From CBDFKQ01 sp965248855 (GTDB lineage: Bacteria > Bacteroidota > Bacteroidia > Cytophagales > 172606-1), in the NCBI GenBank assembly GCA_965248855.1, contig CBDFKQ010000004.1, positions 310,001 to 374,000 on the forward strand: a stretch of DNA of 64,000 nt. Direction: 5' to 3'. A model generated the notes under the pieces. That model searched no databases. It had not been told where the DNA came from and saw only the letters and a program-made list of their open reading frames with translations. Positions 16,407 through 27,000 of the stretch are shown here, piece after piece. Each line of letters opens with the position of its first letter. Position 1 is the first letter of the stretch. Both the position numbers and the translations under genes were made by a program.

Positions 16407-17732
16407 ATGAAGAAAGTTGCGTTTTATACCCTTGGTTGTAAATTAAATTATTCCGAAACGTCTACCATTTCGCGCATGTTTGAAAATGCCGGATATATTA
16501 AGGTAGATTTTTCTGACAGGCCTGATATTTTTATTATCAATACCTGTTCAGTAACAGAAAATGCGGATAAAAAATGTAAAAAAATCGTTAAAGAAGCACT
16601 AAAGATTTCCCCGGATGCCTATATAGCAATAATGGGTTGTTACGCACAATTAAAACCAAAAGAAATTTCGGAAATTGAAGGGGTAGATGTGGTACTTGGG
16701 GCAGCAGAAAAATTTAGGTTAATAGAATTGATACCCACTTTTGTTAAGGAGAAAAAAACTCAAGCCCAAATTTTTCATTCCGATATTTCTCAAGCCAATC
16801 AATTTTATTGTTCTTATTCAATGAATGATCGTACACGCACCTTTTTAAAAGTGCAAGATGGATGCAATTATTCATGCAGTTTTTGCACGATACCATTGGC
16901 TCGAGGAGAAAGCAGAAGTGATTCAATTGAAAATGTGATAAAATCAGCTAATGAAATTGCAAAAACGGAAGTAAAGGAAATTGTACTTACCGGTGTAAAT
17001 ATTGGTGATTTTGGATTGGAAAATAATGTCAGGAAAGAAAAATTTTTACATTTAATTAAAGAACTTGATCAGGTTGAAGGTATTGACAGGTTTAGGATTT
17101 CATCCATCGAACCAAATCTTTTAAACAATGAAGTGATTGAATTTGTAGCTCAATCCAAACTTTTTGTTCCTCATTTTCATATTCCTTTACAATCTGGCAG
17201 CAATAAAATTTTAAGATTAATGCGAAGGCGATACGTGAGAGAATTGTACGCCGAAAGAGTTGAAAAAATTAAAACTTTAATGCCGCATTGCTGTATCGGT
17301 GTGGATGTAATTGTCGGCTTCCCCGGTGAAAGCCATGAAGATTTTTTAGAAACTTACCGGTTTTTAAATGAAATTGATATTTCTTATTTCCATGTTTTTA
17401 CTTATTCTGAAAGAGATAATACGCATGCCATTTCTTTAAATGATGTTGTGCCTTTGAAGGAAAGAAATGAGCGATCAAAAATGCTACATATTTTATCTGA
17501 AAAAAAACGCCGCATTTTTTATGAATCTCAGGTTGGTAAAAGTTATACCGTTTTATTTGAAAATGATGTAGAAAATGGAATGAACCATGGTTTTACAGAA
17601 AATTATATTAGAATAAGTGCCAAGTACGACCCAATGCTGGTTAATGAATTAAAAAAAATAACTATTACACACATTAACGATAAAGGATTTGCAGAAGTAA
17701 TTGAAGCTGAAGAAGAAATATTAATTCATTAA
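16407..17732 (+). CDS. mtaB: tRNA threonylcarbamoyladenosine methylthiotransferase
   Basis: This is a radical-SAM methylthiotransferase that converts t6A37 to ms2t6A in tRNAs decoding ANN codons. The N-terminal UPF0004 domain has the three cluster cysteines Cys11 (FYTLGCKLNYSE), Cys47 (NTCSVTENAD) and Cys78 (MGCYAQLKP). The radical-SAM motif CxxxCxxC uses Cys153, Cys157 and Cys160 in DGCNYSCSFC. A TRAM-like C-terminal region starts at about 375. The opening KVAFYTLGCKLN is typical of MtaB rather than MiaB or RimO. The 441-residue length is normal. It ends in a shared bidirectional terminator. Confidence 0.92.
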   Translation: MKKVAFYTLGCKLNYSETSTISRMFENAGYIKVDFSDRPDIFIINTCSVTENADKKCKKIVKEALKISPDAYIAIMGCYAQLKPKEISEIEGVDVVLGAAEKFRLIELIPTFVKEKKTQAQIFHSDISQANQFYCSYSMNDRTRTFLKVQDGCNYSCSFCTIPLARGESRSDSIENVIKSANEIAKTEVKEIVLTGVNIGDFGLENNVRKEKFLHLIKELDQVEGIDRFRISSIEPNLLNNEVIEFVAQSKLFVPHFHIPLQSGSNKILRLMRRRYVRELYAERVEKIKTLMPHCCIGVDVIVGFPGESHEDFLETYRFLNEIDISYFHVFTYSERDNTHAISLNDVVPLKERNERSKMLHILSEKKRRIFYESQVGKSYTVLFENDVENGMNHGFTENYIRISAKYDPMLVNELKKITITHINDKGFAEVIEAEEEILIH

Positions 17733-17804
17733 ATTATTGATATATCAATATCTTTTTTTTGATATTTAAAAAGATATTAATTTTTAAATTTTAGTAAAAA
17801 AATT

Positions 17805-17845
17805 GAAAATAAAAAAAGACCATTTTAAATGGCCTTTTTTTATTT
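17805..17845. terminator. Bidirectional terminator between mtaB and the DUF4783 gene
   Basis: AAAATAAAAAAAGACCATTT pairs with AAATGGCCTTTTTTTATTTT across a very short loop, with one G-U pair. A-runs on the left and T-runs on the right let it stop both convergent genes. Confidence 0.82.
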
Positions 17846-17862
17846 TCAAAATAGTTTTATTT

Positions 17863-18273
17863 TTATTTTTGAATATATAATTTATCAATTATATATTTTC
17901 CGCCATTCTGTTTTAATACTACAAACACAACAAATTTATTATTTGTCGCATCGTAAGTTCCGGTTCTGTATTGCGAACCATCTGGAGAAGATCCCTGATG
18001 ACCCCAATTAAAATCTTTTGCCGGATATTTTAAAAAAAAGTTTTTAAGTACGAGCTCCGCTTGAGAATTACTTACATTATCAAACTCTACATTTTCCGGT
18101 TCTATAATTAATTCCATCGAATTATTAAAATACCGTGCTACTTCTTTAGAATTACTACTCTTAAACGCAGTTAAAACGTTATTCATAACTTCATTTTGAG
18201 CGAAAACTACTTGCGTAAAAAATGAAAACGAAATAAATAAAAAAATTGCAGGCAATTGTTTTTGAGGGTACAT
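17863..18273 (-). CDS. DUF4783-family secreted protein
   Basis: This is a small exported protein (136 residues) of the DUF4783 type, an NTF2-like cone fold seen almost only in Bacteroidota. It has a signal peptide (about 1-25, ending VVFAQ), the helix VLTAFKSSNSKEVARYFNNSMELII, the conserved NVSNSQAELVLKNFFLKYP and the sheet end YRTGTYDATNNKFVVFVVLKQNGGKYIIDKLYIQ (quoted here only in part: GKYIIDKLYIQK). NTF2-like folds of this type usually bind small ligands or act as assembly modules. No function is established. It stands alone, divergent from gpmI. Confidence 0.8.
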   Translation of the reverse strand: MYPQKQLPAIFLFISFSFFTQVVFAQNEVMNNVLTAFKSSNSKEVARYFNNSMELIIEPENVEFDNVSNSQAELVLKNFFLKYPAKDFNWGHQGSSPDGSQYRTGTYDATNNKFVVFVVLKQNGGKYIIDKLYIQK

Positions 18274-18382
18274 TTCTGTGGTTAAATATAATAATAATGA
18301 TAAAGCTAAAATTATGCCAAAAAACTTTTCTCTTAATACTTAAGCTCGGTTGAAATTAAACCGTGATTTAACTACTTAATAT

Positions 18383-18390
18383 TATCTTTG
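18383..18390 (+). promoter_or_regulatory. Candidate -7 box before gpmI
   Basis: TATCTTTG is a perfect TAnnTTTG -7 box 48 bp before the gpmI start. A -33 element at the right spacing is not obvious. Confidence 0.42.
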
Positions 18391-18438
18391 TAAAATTTAA
18401 AGATAGATTTTTTTAATTATATATTAATAAATACTCAA

Positions 18439-19965
18439 ATGAACAAAAAAGTAATTTTAATGATCCTTGATGGTTGGGGCATTTCTCCGGACCCAAAAGT
18501 TTCGGCAATTGCACAGGCAAAAACACCTTTCGTTAATAGCTTATGGGATAAATATGCACATACAACTCTTATTACATATGGTGAAGATGTTGGATTGCCT
18601 GAAGGACAAATGGGAAATTCGGAAGTTGGACACATGAACTTGGGTGCAGGGAGGGTAGTATATCAGGAATTGGCAAGAATTAATAAAGCGGTTAGAGAAA
18701 ATACTTTAGAAAAAGAACCCGTTTTGGTCGACGCATTAAAATATGCAAAAGAAAATAATAAAAAACTCCATTTGATTGGCTTGGTATCTGATGGAGGAGT
18801 GCATGCACATATTGAGCATGTAAAAGCACTTTGTACTATTGCAAACAATGCAGGTTTAAAAGATGTTTTCGTTCATGCTTTTACAGATGGCAGAGATACA
18901 GATCCAAAATCAGGATTTAAATTTTTATCGGATTTACAAAGTCATATGGAGAAAACTACCGGAAAAATAGCGACTGTAATTGGCAGATATTTTGCGATGG
19001 ATAGAGATAAAAGGTGGGAAAGGGTAAAGTTGGCTTATGATGCGATGGTGAGTGGAATAGGAAAATTATCCGGAAATGTTTTAGATGGAATTAAAGAAGC
19101 TTATTTAGAAGATGAAAGAGGAGATGAATTTATAAAGCCTATTATTGCAAGTGACTCCGATGGAAAACCACTTGCAAAAATCGAAAATGGTGATGTGGTT
19201 TTGTGTTTTAATTACCGAACAGACCGCGGAAGAGAAATTACTGATGTGCTAACGCAACACGATTTTCCTGAATTTCAAATGAGAAAATTGGATTTGTATT
19301 ATGTTACTATGACGAGTTATGACGAAACCTTTAAAAATGTAAAAGTTATTTATGAAAAAGATAATTTGGTAAATACATTAGGCGAGGTATTATCTGATGC
19401 GCATAAAAAACAAATTAGAATTGCCGAAACAGAGAAATATCCACACGTTACCTTCTTTTTCTCGGGAGGCAGGGAAGAACCTTTTGAAGGAGAAACAAGA
19501 ATTATGAGAGCATCTCCAAAAGTGGCGACTTATGATTTAAAACCTGAAATGAGTGCGTTTGAATTGAAAGATGCACTTATACCTGAACTTAAGAAAAAAG
19601 AAGTTGATTTTGTTTGTTTAAATTTTGCAAATGCGGATATGGTTGGCCATACAGGGGTATTCGAAGCAGCAGTTAAAGCTGTAGAGGCAGTAGATGCTTG
19701 CGTAAAAGAAGTTGTAACAACTGCTTTAGAAAATGGATACTATACAATTATTATCGCAGATCACGGTAACTCCGATACAATGATAAACCCTGACGGTTCA
19801 CCTAATACTGCTCACACTACTAATCCTGTTCCATGTATTTTAGTTGATGACGATTTTAAAGGCCATTTGAAAAATGGAGGGAAATTAGGAGACCTGGCAC
19901 CTACCATTTTAACTTTAATGGGTGTAAATATTCCGGCTGAGATGACCGGTAATGTGTTGATTTAA
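18439..19965 (+). CDS. gpmI: 2,3-bisphosphoglycerate-independent phosphoglycerate mutase
   Basis: This glycolytic enzyme interconverts 3- and 2-phosphoglycerate using two manganese ions. The 508-residue length is normal. The metal ligand Asp11 is in MILDGWGISP. The phosphoserine nucleophile is Ser61 in GQMGNSEVGHMNLGAGRVVY. The substrate-binding insert has FTDGRDTDPKSG, GRYFAMDRDKRWERV and FNYRTDRGREI. The second metal cluster is in LNFANADMVGHTG and IIADHGNSD. The gene is divergent from the DUF4783 gene and carries its own promoter-like box. A small lipoprotein gene follows 29 bp downstream. Confidence 0.96.
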   Translation: MNKKVILMILDGWGISPDPKVSAIAQAKTPFVNSLWDKYAHTTLITYGEDVGLPEGQMGNSEVGHMNLGAGRVVYQELARINKAVRENTLEKEPVLVDALKYAKENNKKLHLIGLVSDGGVHAHIEHVKALCTIANNAGLKDVFVHAFTDGRDTDPKSGFKFLSDLQSHMEKTTGKIATVIGRYFAMDRDKRWERVKLAYDAMVSGIGKLSGNVLDGIKEAYLEDERGDEFIKPIIASDSDGKPLAKIENGDVVLCFNYRTDRGREITDVLTQHDFPEFQMRKLDLYYVTMTSYDETFKNVKVIYEKDNLVNTLGEVLSDAHKKQIRIAETEKYPHVTFFFSGGREEPFEGETRIMRASPKVATYDLKPEMSAFELKDALIPELKKKEVDFVCLNFANADMVGHTGVFEAAVKAVEAVDACVKEVVTTALENGYYTIIIADHGNSDTMINPDGSPNTAHTTNPVPCILVDDDFKGHLKNGGKLGDLAPTILTLMGVNIPAEMTGNVLI

Positions 19966-19994
19966 ATTATTTAGAACCGATTAATAATATATAA

Positions 19995-20573
19995 ATGATT
20001 TCCATTAAAAATACCCTCTGCATCAGAGGGTTATTTTCATTTTGCTGTATTTTACTTTTATCTTCTTGTCAACCGGAAATTAAGAATGAAAAAAATGAAA
20101 ATTCATTGTCTTCATTTATTGAAAAACAGATAATTATTTTAAAAGAAAATAAAGCAATTGTAAATAAAAAAGTGAGTATAAATAATATTGTTGAGAAGAA
20201 AATTATAAAAAATATTGATTGGAAAACTGAATTTGAAATGTTTTTTCAATCTGATATTTTAAAATCCTCTTTTACTGGAAGATATGAAGTTAAAATAACA
20301 GATCATCAAATTCTTTATACTATTCTTCCAAATCAATCAATCCCTGTTAAATATTTAAAAATTAATTTTGGTGATGACATCAAACAAATTATTAGATTAG
20401 AAGCAATGATAGACCAAAGTAACTATTTCTACCATACTGTTAAACATTTGGAAATGAACCTTGTAAAACAAAATGAAAAAATAGTTTTAAAAAATTACAG
20501 CATAAAAGGAAAAAGAAAATTAATTTTTACTGACGAAGTTAATTTTTCTATTTATGGAGAAATTACTCAATAA
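19995..20573 (+). CDS. Small lipoprotein of unknown function
   Basis: I do not recognise a family. The 192-residue product has a lipoprotein signal (LFSFCCILLLSSC, Cys25), then a Lys- and Asn-rich mature part with a predicted beta domain (about 95-190: RYEVKITDHQILYTILPN, KYLKINFGDDIKQIIRLEA). It may bind a partner at the inner face of the outer membrane. It follows gpmI by 29 bp on the same strand and is followed by a hairpin that lies against the next gene. Its linkage to gpmI may be only positional. Confidence 0.7.
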   Translation: MISIKNTLCIRGLFSFCCILLLSSCQPEIKNEKNENSLSSFIEKQIIILKENKAIVNKKVSINNIVEKKIIKNIDWKTEFEMFFQSDILKSSFTGRYEVKITDHQILYTILPNQSIPVKYLKINFGDDIKQIIRLEAMIDQSNYFYHTVKHLEMNLVKQNEKIVLKNYSIKGKRKLIFTDEVNFSIYGEITQ

Positions 20574-20597
20574 GCTTCACGCTTTGTATTTTTAATT

Positions 20598-20646
20598 AAA
20601 AACTATCATCTTAGATTTTTTTATAAAATTATAGATGATAGTTTTT
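20598..20646 (+). terminator. Perfect hairpin abutting the permease start
   Basis: AAAAACTATCATCT (20598-20611) and AGATGATAGTTTTT (20633-20646) are exact complements, with five T at the end. It looks like the terminator of the lipoprotein gene. Its right arm ends directly at the ATG (20647) of the amino-acid permease, so it may also act as an attenuator. Confidence 0.65.
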
Positions 20647-22035
20647 ATGTCTGAAATAAATTCTCAAGAAACCCCCTCAAAAAAACTTTCCCTTCTCGAC
20701 TCAACCATGATCATAATCGGATCTATGGTGGGCTCCGGTATTTTTATTGTTTCAGCCGATATTGCGCGAAAAGTTGGCAGCCCGGGAATGCTTTTATTGG
20801 TGTGGATAGTAACAGGAGTAATTACAATTTTTGCGGCATTAAGTTATGGAGAACTGGCAGCAATGATGCCAAAGGCAGGTGGTCAATATATATATTTAAA
20901 AGAAGCTTACAACACAATGTATGGATTTTTATACGGCTGGACATTTTTCAGTATTATCCAAACAGGTACTATCGCAGCTGTAGCAGTTGCATTTGCAAAA
21001 TTTACAGGCGTTTTTTTTGATTTTGTTTCCAACAAGCCTTTGTTTTCAATAGGTGTTTTATCAGTTTCAGTTCAACAATTGTTAGCCATTAGCAGTGTAA
21101 TAGCACTTACATTTTTAAATTTTAAGGATGTTAAAACGGGTGCGCTTGTTCAAAATATTTTCACTTTTGCAAAAATTGCTGCTTTGCTTTTACTGATTGC
21201 CTTAGGTTTAATTATTGGTTATAATGGTATTGGCAATTGGAATAATTTTTCAACTAAATTTCCGGATTTATTAAGCATAGGCACCATAAGTATTTTTTCT
21301 GCTGCAATGGTAGGATCTTTATTTTCGTCCGATGCATGGAATAATATTACTTTCACTGCCGGAGAAGTTAAAAATCCACAAAAAAATCTTCCATTATCAT
21401 TGGTATTAGGTACCGGCACTGTTACCATTTTATATATTTTAGCTAACATAGCATATATATATGTTCTGCCAGTTCAACAAATAAAAACAGCAGAGTCAGA
21501 TAGGGTTGGAACCTTATTAATGGAAACCATTTTAGGTAATTCAGGAAAATTTTTCATGGCTGTAATGATTATGATTTCTACTTTCGGATGCCTTAATGGA
21601 TTAATTTTATCAGGCGGACGGGTTTATTACGCAATGGCAAATGATAAATTATTTTTTCAACAGGCAAAAAAATTAAATAAAAATAATGTTCCTGCCAATG
21701 CATTAATATTTCAATGTATCTGGGCATGTTTACTCACGCTTTCGGGCTCTTATGGTGAGTTGTTGGATTATATAATTTTTTCAGTTCTCTTATTTTATAT
21801 TCTTACTGTAATTGGAATATTTGTTTTAAGAAAAAAGCAACCTCACACTCCAAGGCCATACAAGGCATTCGGATATCCAATTATTCCTGCAATCTATATT
21901 ATTGTTGCAACCATTATTTCAATCAGTTTAATAACAAACGAAACCACACAAAGAGGTTCTTTGCGTGGTTTAGGGATAGTGTTGTTAGGTTTACCCGTTT
22001 ATTTTATTTTTAGAAAACAGAAAAGCGTTTTATAG
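20647..22035 (+). CDS. APC-family amino-acid permease
   Basis: This is an inner-membrane amino-acid transporter of the APC superfamily, closest in layout to the LAT/SteT exchangers. It has about twelve membrane segments. The TM1 substrate motif is GSMVGSGIFIVSADIARKVG, and AALSYGELAAMMPKAGGQYI (TM2-TM3) and SSDAWNNITFTAGEVKNPQK (TM6 region) are conserved. I choose ATG 20647 because the ATG at 20635 lies inside the arm of a perfect hairpin. The earlier start would add only MIVF. Length (about 462 residues) is normal. The specificity is unknown. Confidence 0.9.
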   Translation: MSEINSQETPSKKLSLLDSTMIIIGSMVGSGIFIVSADIARKVGSPGMLLLVWIVTGVITIFAALSYGELAAMMPKAGGQYIYLKEAYNTMYGFLYGWTFFSIIQTGTIAAVAVAFAKFTGVFFDFVSNKPLFSIGVLSVSVQQLLAISSVIALTFLNFKDVKTGALVQNIFTFAKIAALLLLIALGLIIGYNGIGNWNNFSTKFPDLLSIGTISIFSAAMVGSLFSSDAWNNITFTAGEVKNPQKNLPLSLVLGTGTVTILYILANIAYIYVLPVQQIKTAESDRVGTLLMETILGNSGKFFMAVMIMISTFGCLNGLILSGGRVYYAMANDKLFFQQAKKLNKNNVPANALIFQCIWACLLTLSGSYGELLDYIIFSVLLFYILTVIGIFVLRKKQPHTPRPYKAFGYPIIPAIYIIVATIISISLITNETTQRGSLRGLGIVLLGLPVYFIFRKQKSVL

Positions 22036-22058
22036 TAATCAGTTTAGTCTCTAAAATA

Positions 22059-22442
22059 TTAATGTTTGGAAAAATGCTCTCTTACAAATGCATGTTGTTG
22101 GTTATCGGTCATTTTATCGGTTGTTGCAATTTCTATTTTTATTTTTTCAAAATGGTGATCATTTTTTAGAATATTAAATAATTCAACTTTCGCATCTGTT
22201 GGCCCAAATAAAAGAACAGATTGATAATTTAGTATTACCTCACCAAGCTTTTTATAATATTCGGCAGTTAAGTGTTGCTCCTTATTATGCATTAGGTTTT
22301 CACCCTTGCTTATGCTGTGTTCTTTTTCGTGGTGAGTAAACTTGGATTCAATAGTTAAAGTTTGGATAGGATCTGTTGTGAATTCTATTAAGTTTGCGCT
22401 GGCATGATCCATACAAATACCTATTTTTTTTATAGTTGTCAT
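22059..22442 (-). CDS. eRF1-domain-like (baeRF-like) small protein
   Basis: This is a 127-residue cytoplasmic protein whose C-terminal half has the pattern of eRF1 domain 2/RNase H-fold proteins. It contains YKKLGEVILNYQSVLLFGPTD (strand-turn), then KIEIATTDKMTDNQQHAFVREHF at the end, a Q-rich motif typical of host-attachment or baeRF-like proteins. The N-terminus (IGICMDHASANLIEFT) resembles the first strands of a small ATP-grasp-like or Usp-like sheet. The assignment is tentative. No partner gene is nearby: it converges with the permease and is followed at a distance by the RND operon. Confidence 0.55.
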   Translation of the reverse strand: MTTIKKIGICMDHASANLIEFTTDPIQTLTIESKFTHHEKEHSISKGENLMHNKEQHLTAEYYKKLGEVILNYQSVLLFGPTDAKVELFNILKNDHHFEKIKIEIATTDKMTDNQQHAFVREHFSKH

Positions 22443-22509
22443 ATTTTTAATTAATAATTTTGGATATAAAATAATTATTAATCAAAGGTCATGCCGTGCA
22501 ATAATATAT

Positions 22510-22555
22510 AGGTTCAATCTAAAAATTAATACAACATTGATTTTAGATTAAACCT
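22510..22555 (-). terminator. Probable terminator of the RND efflux operon
   Basis: AGGTTCAATCTAAAA (22510-22524) pairs with TTTTAGATTAAACCT (22541-22555), 15 bp with one G-U pair. It lies about 30 bp past the last gene of the operon. The U-tract after it in minus-strand RNA is weak. Confidence 0.5.
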
Positions 22556-22586
22556 GTAAAAATTAAAACCTTAAAAAAATATCCTA

Positions 22587-24029
22587 TCAATAATTCCATC
22601 CGCCACCTAATGCCTGATAAATATTAACCATCGCATTCAGTTGCTGTTTTTTGGTGTCAATTAGCTCAAATCTTGATTCAAGGGCATCTCGTTGGGTTAA
22701 TAATACTTCCATATAATCTGCTCTGGCCGATCTGAAAAGACCATTCGATATTTCTATAGACTCTGTAAGAGCTTGTACTTGTTTTGCCTTTAAATCATAA
22801 CTTTTTTCCAGATTACTTATATTTGACACTTGATTGGCAACTTCAATATAAGCGTTCAAAACAGTACGTTGATAATTATAAATGGTTTGTACCTGCCTGG
22901 CATTGGCACTATAGTAAGTAGCTTTTATAGCATTTCTATTGATCAAAGGTGCAGTCAAGCCTCCAAATAATGAAAAAAGCATAGATTGTGGTGTTTTTAG
23001 CAGATAATCGGCTTTAAACGACTCCAAACCAATAGCTGCAGAAATATTTAATGAAGGATAAAAATTGGCTTTCGCAACTCTCACATCTAAATTAGCAGCT
23101 GTCAGATTGAACTCAGCCTGTCTGATATCCGGACGATTTTGTAATAATTGTGATGGTATACCTGACTGAATAGTATTAGGTATTAAATTACTGAAATTTT
23201 TAAAATCTCTTGATATTGGCTGGGGATATCTACCTGTCAAAAAGTTAATTCTGTTCTCTGTTTCTATAATCCTTTGTTGGGTTTTAAATTGTAAGCTTCT
23301 GGTATTCAGTACTTGCGCTTCAAATCTACGCACGGCCAGTTCTGTAACTCTTGCTGCTATTTTTTGAAGCCTTACTATTTCCAGAGCATTGCTTTGAATG
23401 TCAATGTTTTGTTTTATAATATCCAATTGATTATCAAGGGCCAGCAATTCGTAATAAGAGTTAGCAATTTCGGCAACTAAACGGGTAATCATGAAATTTC
23501 GCCCTTCTACACTAGCCAAATATCTGCTCACAGCAGCTTTTTTAGCATTACGCAACTTATGCCATATATCCACTTGCCAGGATATATTGGCAGCCAGAGT
23601 ATAATCAGGTAAAGGGTTTGGAAATTCTTTACCCGGTTCAATTTGATTATTACTATTAGCTTCCAATGAACCTTGTCTGGTATATCTGCCTACTCTATCA
23701 ACACCTGCACCTGCATATAAATTAACGAATGGCAAATACTCCCCCTTTCTGAATCTTACTTCGTTTCTGGCAATGATAATTTCTTGCAAAGTGATATTTA
23801 ATTCCTGATTGTTTTTCAGTGCAGTATCAATGAGCACATTCAGGTATGGATCGGTAAAAAAAACCTTCCATTGTATTTTTGCAGAATTAGTCGAGTCTTG
23901 CGAATTATTAAAATTTGCAGGTACTGTTTTATTTACTTTTTTTTCGACTATGGGAGGAGTAATACAGCCTGAAAAAGTTAACGCTATACCGGCCACTCCC
24001 AAGCATTTAAAAATAATTTTTTTTAACAT
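22587..24029 (-). CDS. RND efflux outer-membrane channel (NodT-type lipoprotein)
   Basis: This is the outer-membrane factor of a tripartite RND pump. I start it at ATG 24029, because the upstream TTG would only add four residues. The signal ends in a lipobox (LTFSGC, Cys21-22 region), so it is a lipid-anchored channel of the NodT class. The mature part has the two repeated OEP helical segments, with EIANSYYELLALDNQLDI and RPDIRQAEFNLTAANLDVRVAKA. The 480-residue length is normal. It is the last gene of the adaptor-pump-channel operon. The channel would exit drugs or metabolites exported by the pump. Confidence 0.93.
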   Translation of the reverse strand: MLKKIIFKCLGVAGIALTFSGCITPPIVEKKVNKTVPANFNNSQDSTNSAKIQWKVFFTDPYLNVLIDTALKNNQELNITLQEIIIARNEVRFRKGEYLPFVNLYAGAGVDRVGRYTRQGSLEANSNNQIEPGKEFPNPLPDYTLAANISWQVDIWHKLRNAKKAAVSRYLASVEGRNFMITRLVAEIANSYYELLALDNQLDIIKQNIDIQSNALEIVRLQKIAARVTELAVRRFEAQVLNTRSLQFKTQQRIIETENRINFLTGRYPQPISRDFKNFSNLIPNTIQSGIPSQLLQNRPDIRQAEFNLTAANLDVRVAKANFYPSLNISAAIGLESFKADYLLKTPQSMLFSLFGGLTAPLINRNAIKATYYSANARQVQTIYNYQRTVLNAYIEVANQVSNISNLEKSYDLKAKQVQALTESIEISNGLFRSARADYMEVLLTQRDALESRFELIDTKKQQLNAMVNIYQALGGGWNY

Positions 24030-24072
24030 GATATGTGTCAAATTCTACTGTTGGTTATCATCTTTAATTAGA

Positions 24073-27000
24073 TTACAATCTGTCTGTAGGTGATGAGCCT
24101 TCTTCAATTGGCGCATGCGCATGAACCCCTGTAAAAATAGAGCTTTCACTTAGTGGACTTTCTTCTTCATCTTTAATCAGTTTCCGGTTTTCTGCCATGG
24201 TACCAAATATATAATATAAACCGGGTACAATTATAACCCCGAAAATCGTTCCGAAAATCATTCCCCCCATTGCAGAAGAACCAATAGTACGATTTCCTAT
24301 AGCACCTGCTCCATGAGAAATAACCAATGGGATCAAGCCTGCAATAAATGCAAAGGAAGTCATTAATATAGGTCGGAAACGTACTTTTGCGCCCTCTATA
24401 GCTGCTTCGAGAACTGTTGCTCCCTGTTCATGTTTTTGTACAGCAAATTCAACAATCAATACAGCGTTCTTGCCCAGTAAACCAATTAACATTACCAATC
24501 CTACCTGAGCGTAAATATCATTCGCAAGGCCCATGACTTTGATTAACAAGAATGAACCAAAAACCCCCGGAGGAAGAGAAAGAACCACTGCCAATGGAAT
24601 GATAAAGCTTTCATATTGAGCTGCAAGAACAAAATAGACGAATATTAAAACTATAATAAAAATGTAAATGGCTTCATTACCTCGCCTAACTTCATCATAA
24701 GAAAGAGCCGCCCAATCAATATCAAAGCCGTGTGGCAATGATTTCTTTGCTACTTCCTGCACTGCTTTAATTGCTTCACCACTACTAAATCCTTTTGCAG
24801 GTGCACCTCTAATACCGGCAGTATTGTACATGTTGTACCTATTAATTTCATTTGCTCCTTGTTTCTTTTTAATTCTCATGAAAGCCGAAAAAGGAACCAT
24901 CTCACCTTTTTCACTTTTTACATAAAGATTCATGATATCTGAAGGAAGTTTCCTGAATTCAGGTGCTGCCTGTACAAACACCTTAAAAAAGCGTTGGTAT
25001 TTAATAAAACCCAATTCATAAGTACTTCCTACAAAAATTGATAGGGTATTCATGGCGTTACCTATAGTTACTCCTTTTTGCATTGCCAATTCGTTATCTA
25101 TATCAATTTCATATTGAGGATAGTTGGCACTGAAAAAAGTAAATAAACCGGTAATTTCTTTCCTTTTACCCAATTCAGCCATAAAATCATTCTTCACTTT
25201 TTCCAACAAGTCGTAATCACCGCTATTAGTTTTATCTAGAAGTTGTAATGCAAAACCACCTGCAGCTCCAAATCCGGGAACAGCCGGAGGATCAAAAAAT
25301 TCTATTGTTGCACCGGGGATAGCTTTCGCTTTTTCTTCCAATTCATAAATAATTTCTGTCATAGTATGTTTTCTCTCCGACCAAGGTTTTAAGTTGATCA
25401 GGCAAGTTCCTGCATTAGAACCTCTCCCTTCGGTAAGTACTTCATAGCCTGCTATTGAAGAAACAGATTTTACGCCATCCACTTTTTCGATAATACCCTG
25501 GAGTTGTCGTGATATATCATTTGTTCTTTCCAGTGTTGAACCCGGTGGTGTCTGAATAATGGCATATACCATTCCCTGATCTTCACTGGGAATGAAACCG
25601 GAAGGCAAATTACTTGCTATTGCAACTATTCCAACAGCAAATGCCAGCCACATACCTATAGTTACTATTTTTCTGTGTGCTATTATTTTCAGTATACTAA
25701 CATATTTTCCGGTAAGCTTTTCAAAGCCTCGGTTAAAACCGTCAAGAGCCCTGCTTAGGATTGTTACCTTCTTTGGTTTTCCATGATTATTTTTCAAGAT
25801 CATGGCGCAAAGAACCGGGGTAAGAGTAAGCGCAATAAAACCGGAAAGTACAATTGCACTTGCCATAGTTATGGAGAACTGCCTATAAAATGTACCTACC
25901 GGTCCCGGCATAAATGCTACAGGTATAAATACAGCCGTCATAAGTAAGGTAATGGCAATAACAGCTCCGCTAATTTCTCCAAGAACTTTTTGTACAGCTT
26001 TAAAAGGAGATAAATGATGTTCTTCCATAGCGGCATGCACGGCTTCGACAACTACAATTGCATCATCTACCACTATCCCAATAGCCAATACAATACCAAA
26101 TAATGTTATCATATTAATGGTAAGTCCGAAAATCTGCATGAAGATAAAAGCTCCAATCAATGATATGGGAACAGCCAAAGTAGGAATAAGAGTTGAGCGC
26201 AAGTCACCCAAAAAGATAAATACTACCAATGCTACAAGAATAAAGGCATCTCTTAAAGTATGTATTACATTTTCAGTAGAGGCATCCAAGAAATTGGAAA
26301 CATCATAACTGATCTCATAATCCATTCCGGGAGGAAATGACTTCTTTAACTCGTCAAGTTTGGCTTTTACATTTTCAATTACCTCGCTTGCATTACTTCC
26401 GTATGTCTGCTTTAACACAATCGCTGCAGACGGATTTCCGTTTAGATTGGAATAAATATCATAATATTCACTGCCCAATACAACAGTTGCTATATCTTTC
26501 AGTCGTAGAATTTCTCCTTGAGGATTCGCTTTGATAATTACATTTTCATATTGTTTAGGATCATTAAACCTGTCTGTATATGCTAAAACATATTCAAGTG
26601 CTTCAGCCTGCTTACTATCTCCTCTGCCTATCCGACCCGGTTTGCCAATAATACTTTGACTACTCAGCGCCTCCATTACTTCGTCCGGCGAAATATTATA
26701 GGCACGCATACGATCCGGGTTTAACCAAACCCGCATTGCATATTGCCTGCTACCCAATATTCTTGCCTGCCCAATACCATTGATCCTTTGTATTTCAGGT
26801 ATCATATTAACACCGGCATAGTTGAAAAGGAATTTCATATTGGCATTTTTATCCTTGCTGTATAGGTTTACATACATAAGCATGCTGGGAATTACGGGTG
26901 TTATAATTACCCCTTCGCGTTGAACCAATATCGGCAACCTGTTCGTAACCTGTTGAACGCGGTTTGAAACTTGCACTAATGCCTGATTAATATCAGTACC

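Noticed and set aside
20802..21020. Alternative forward frame inside the permease
   Set aside because: It is a second frame within the APC permease coding sequence, with no family features.
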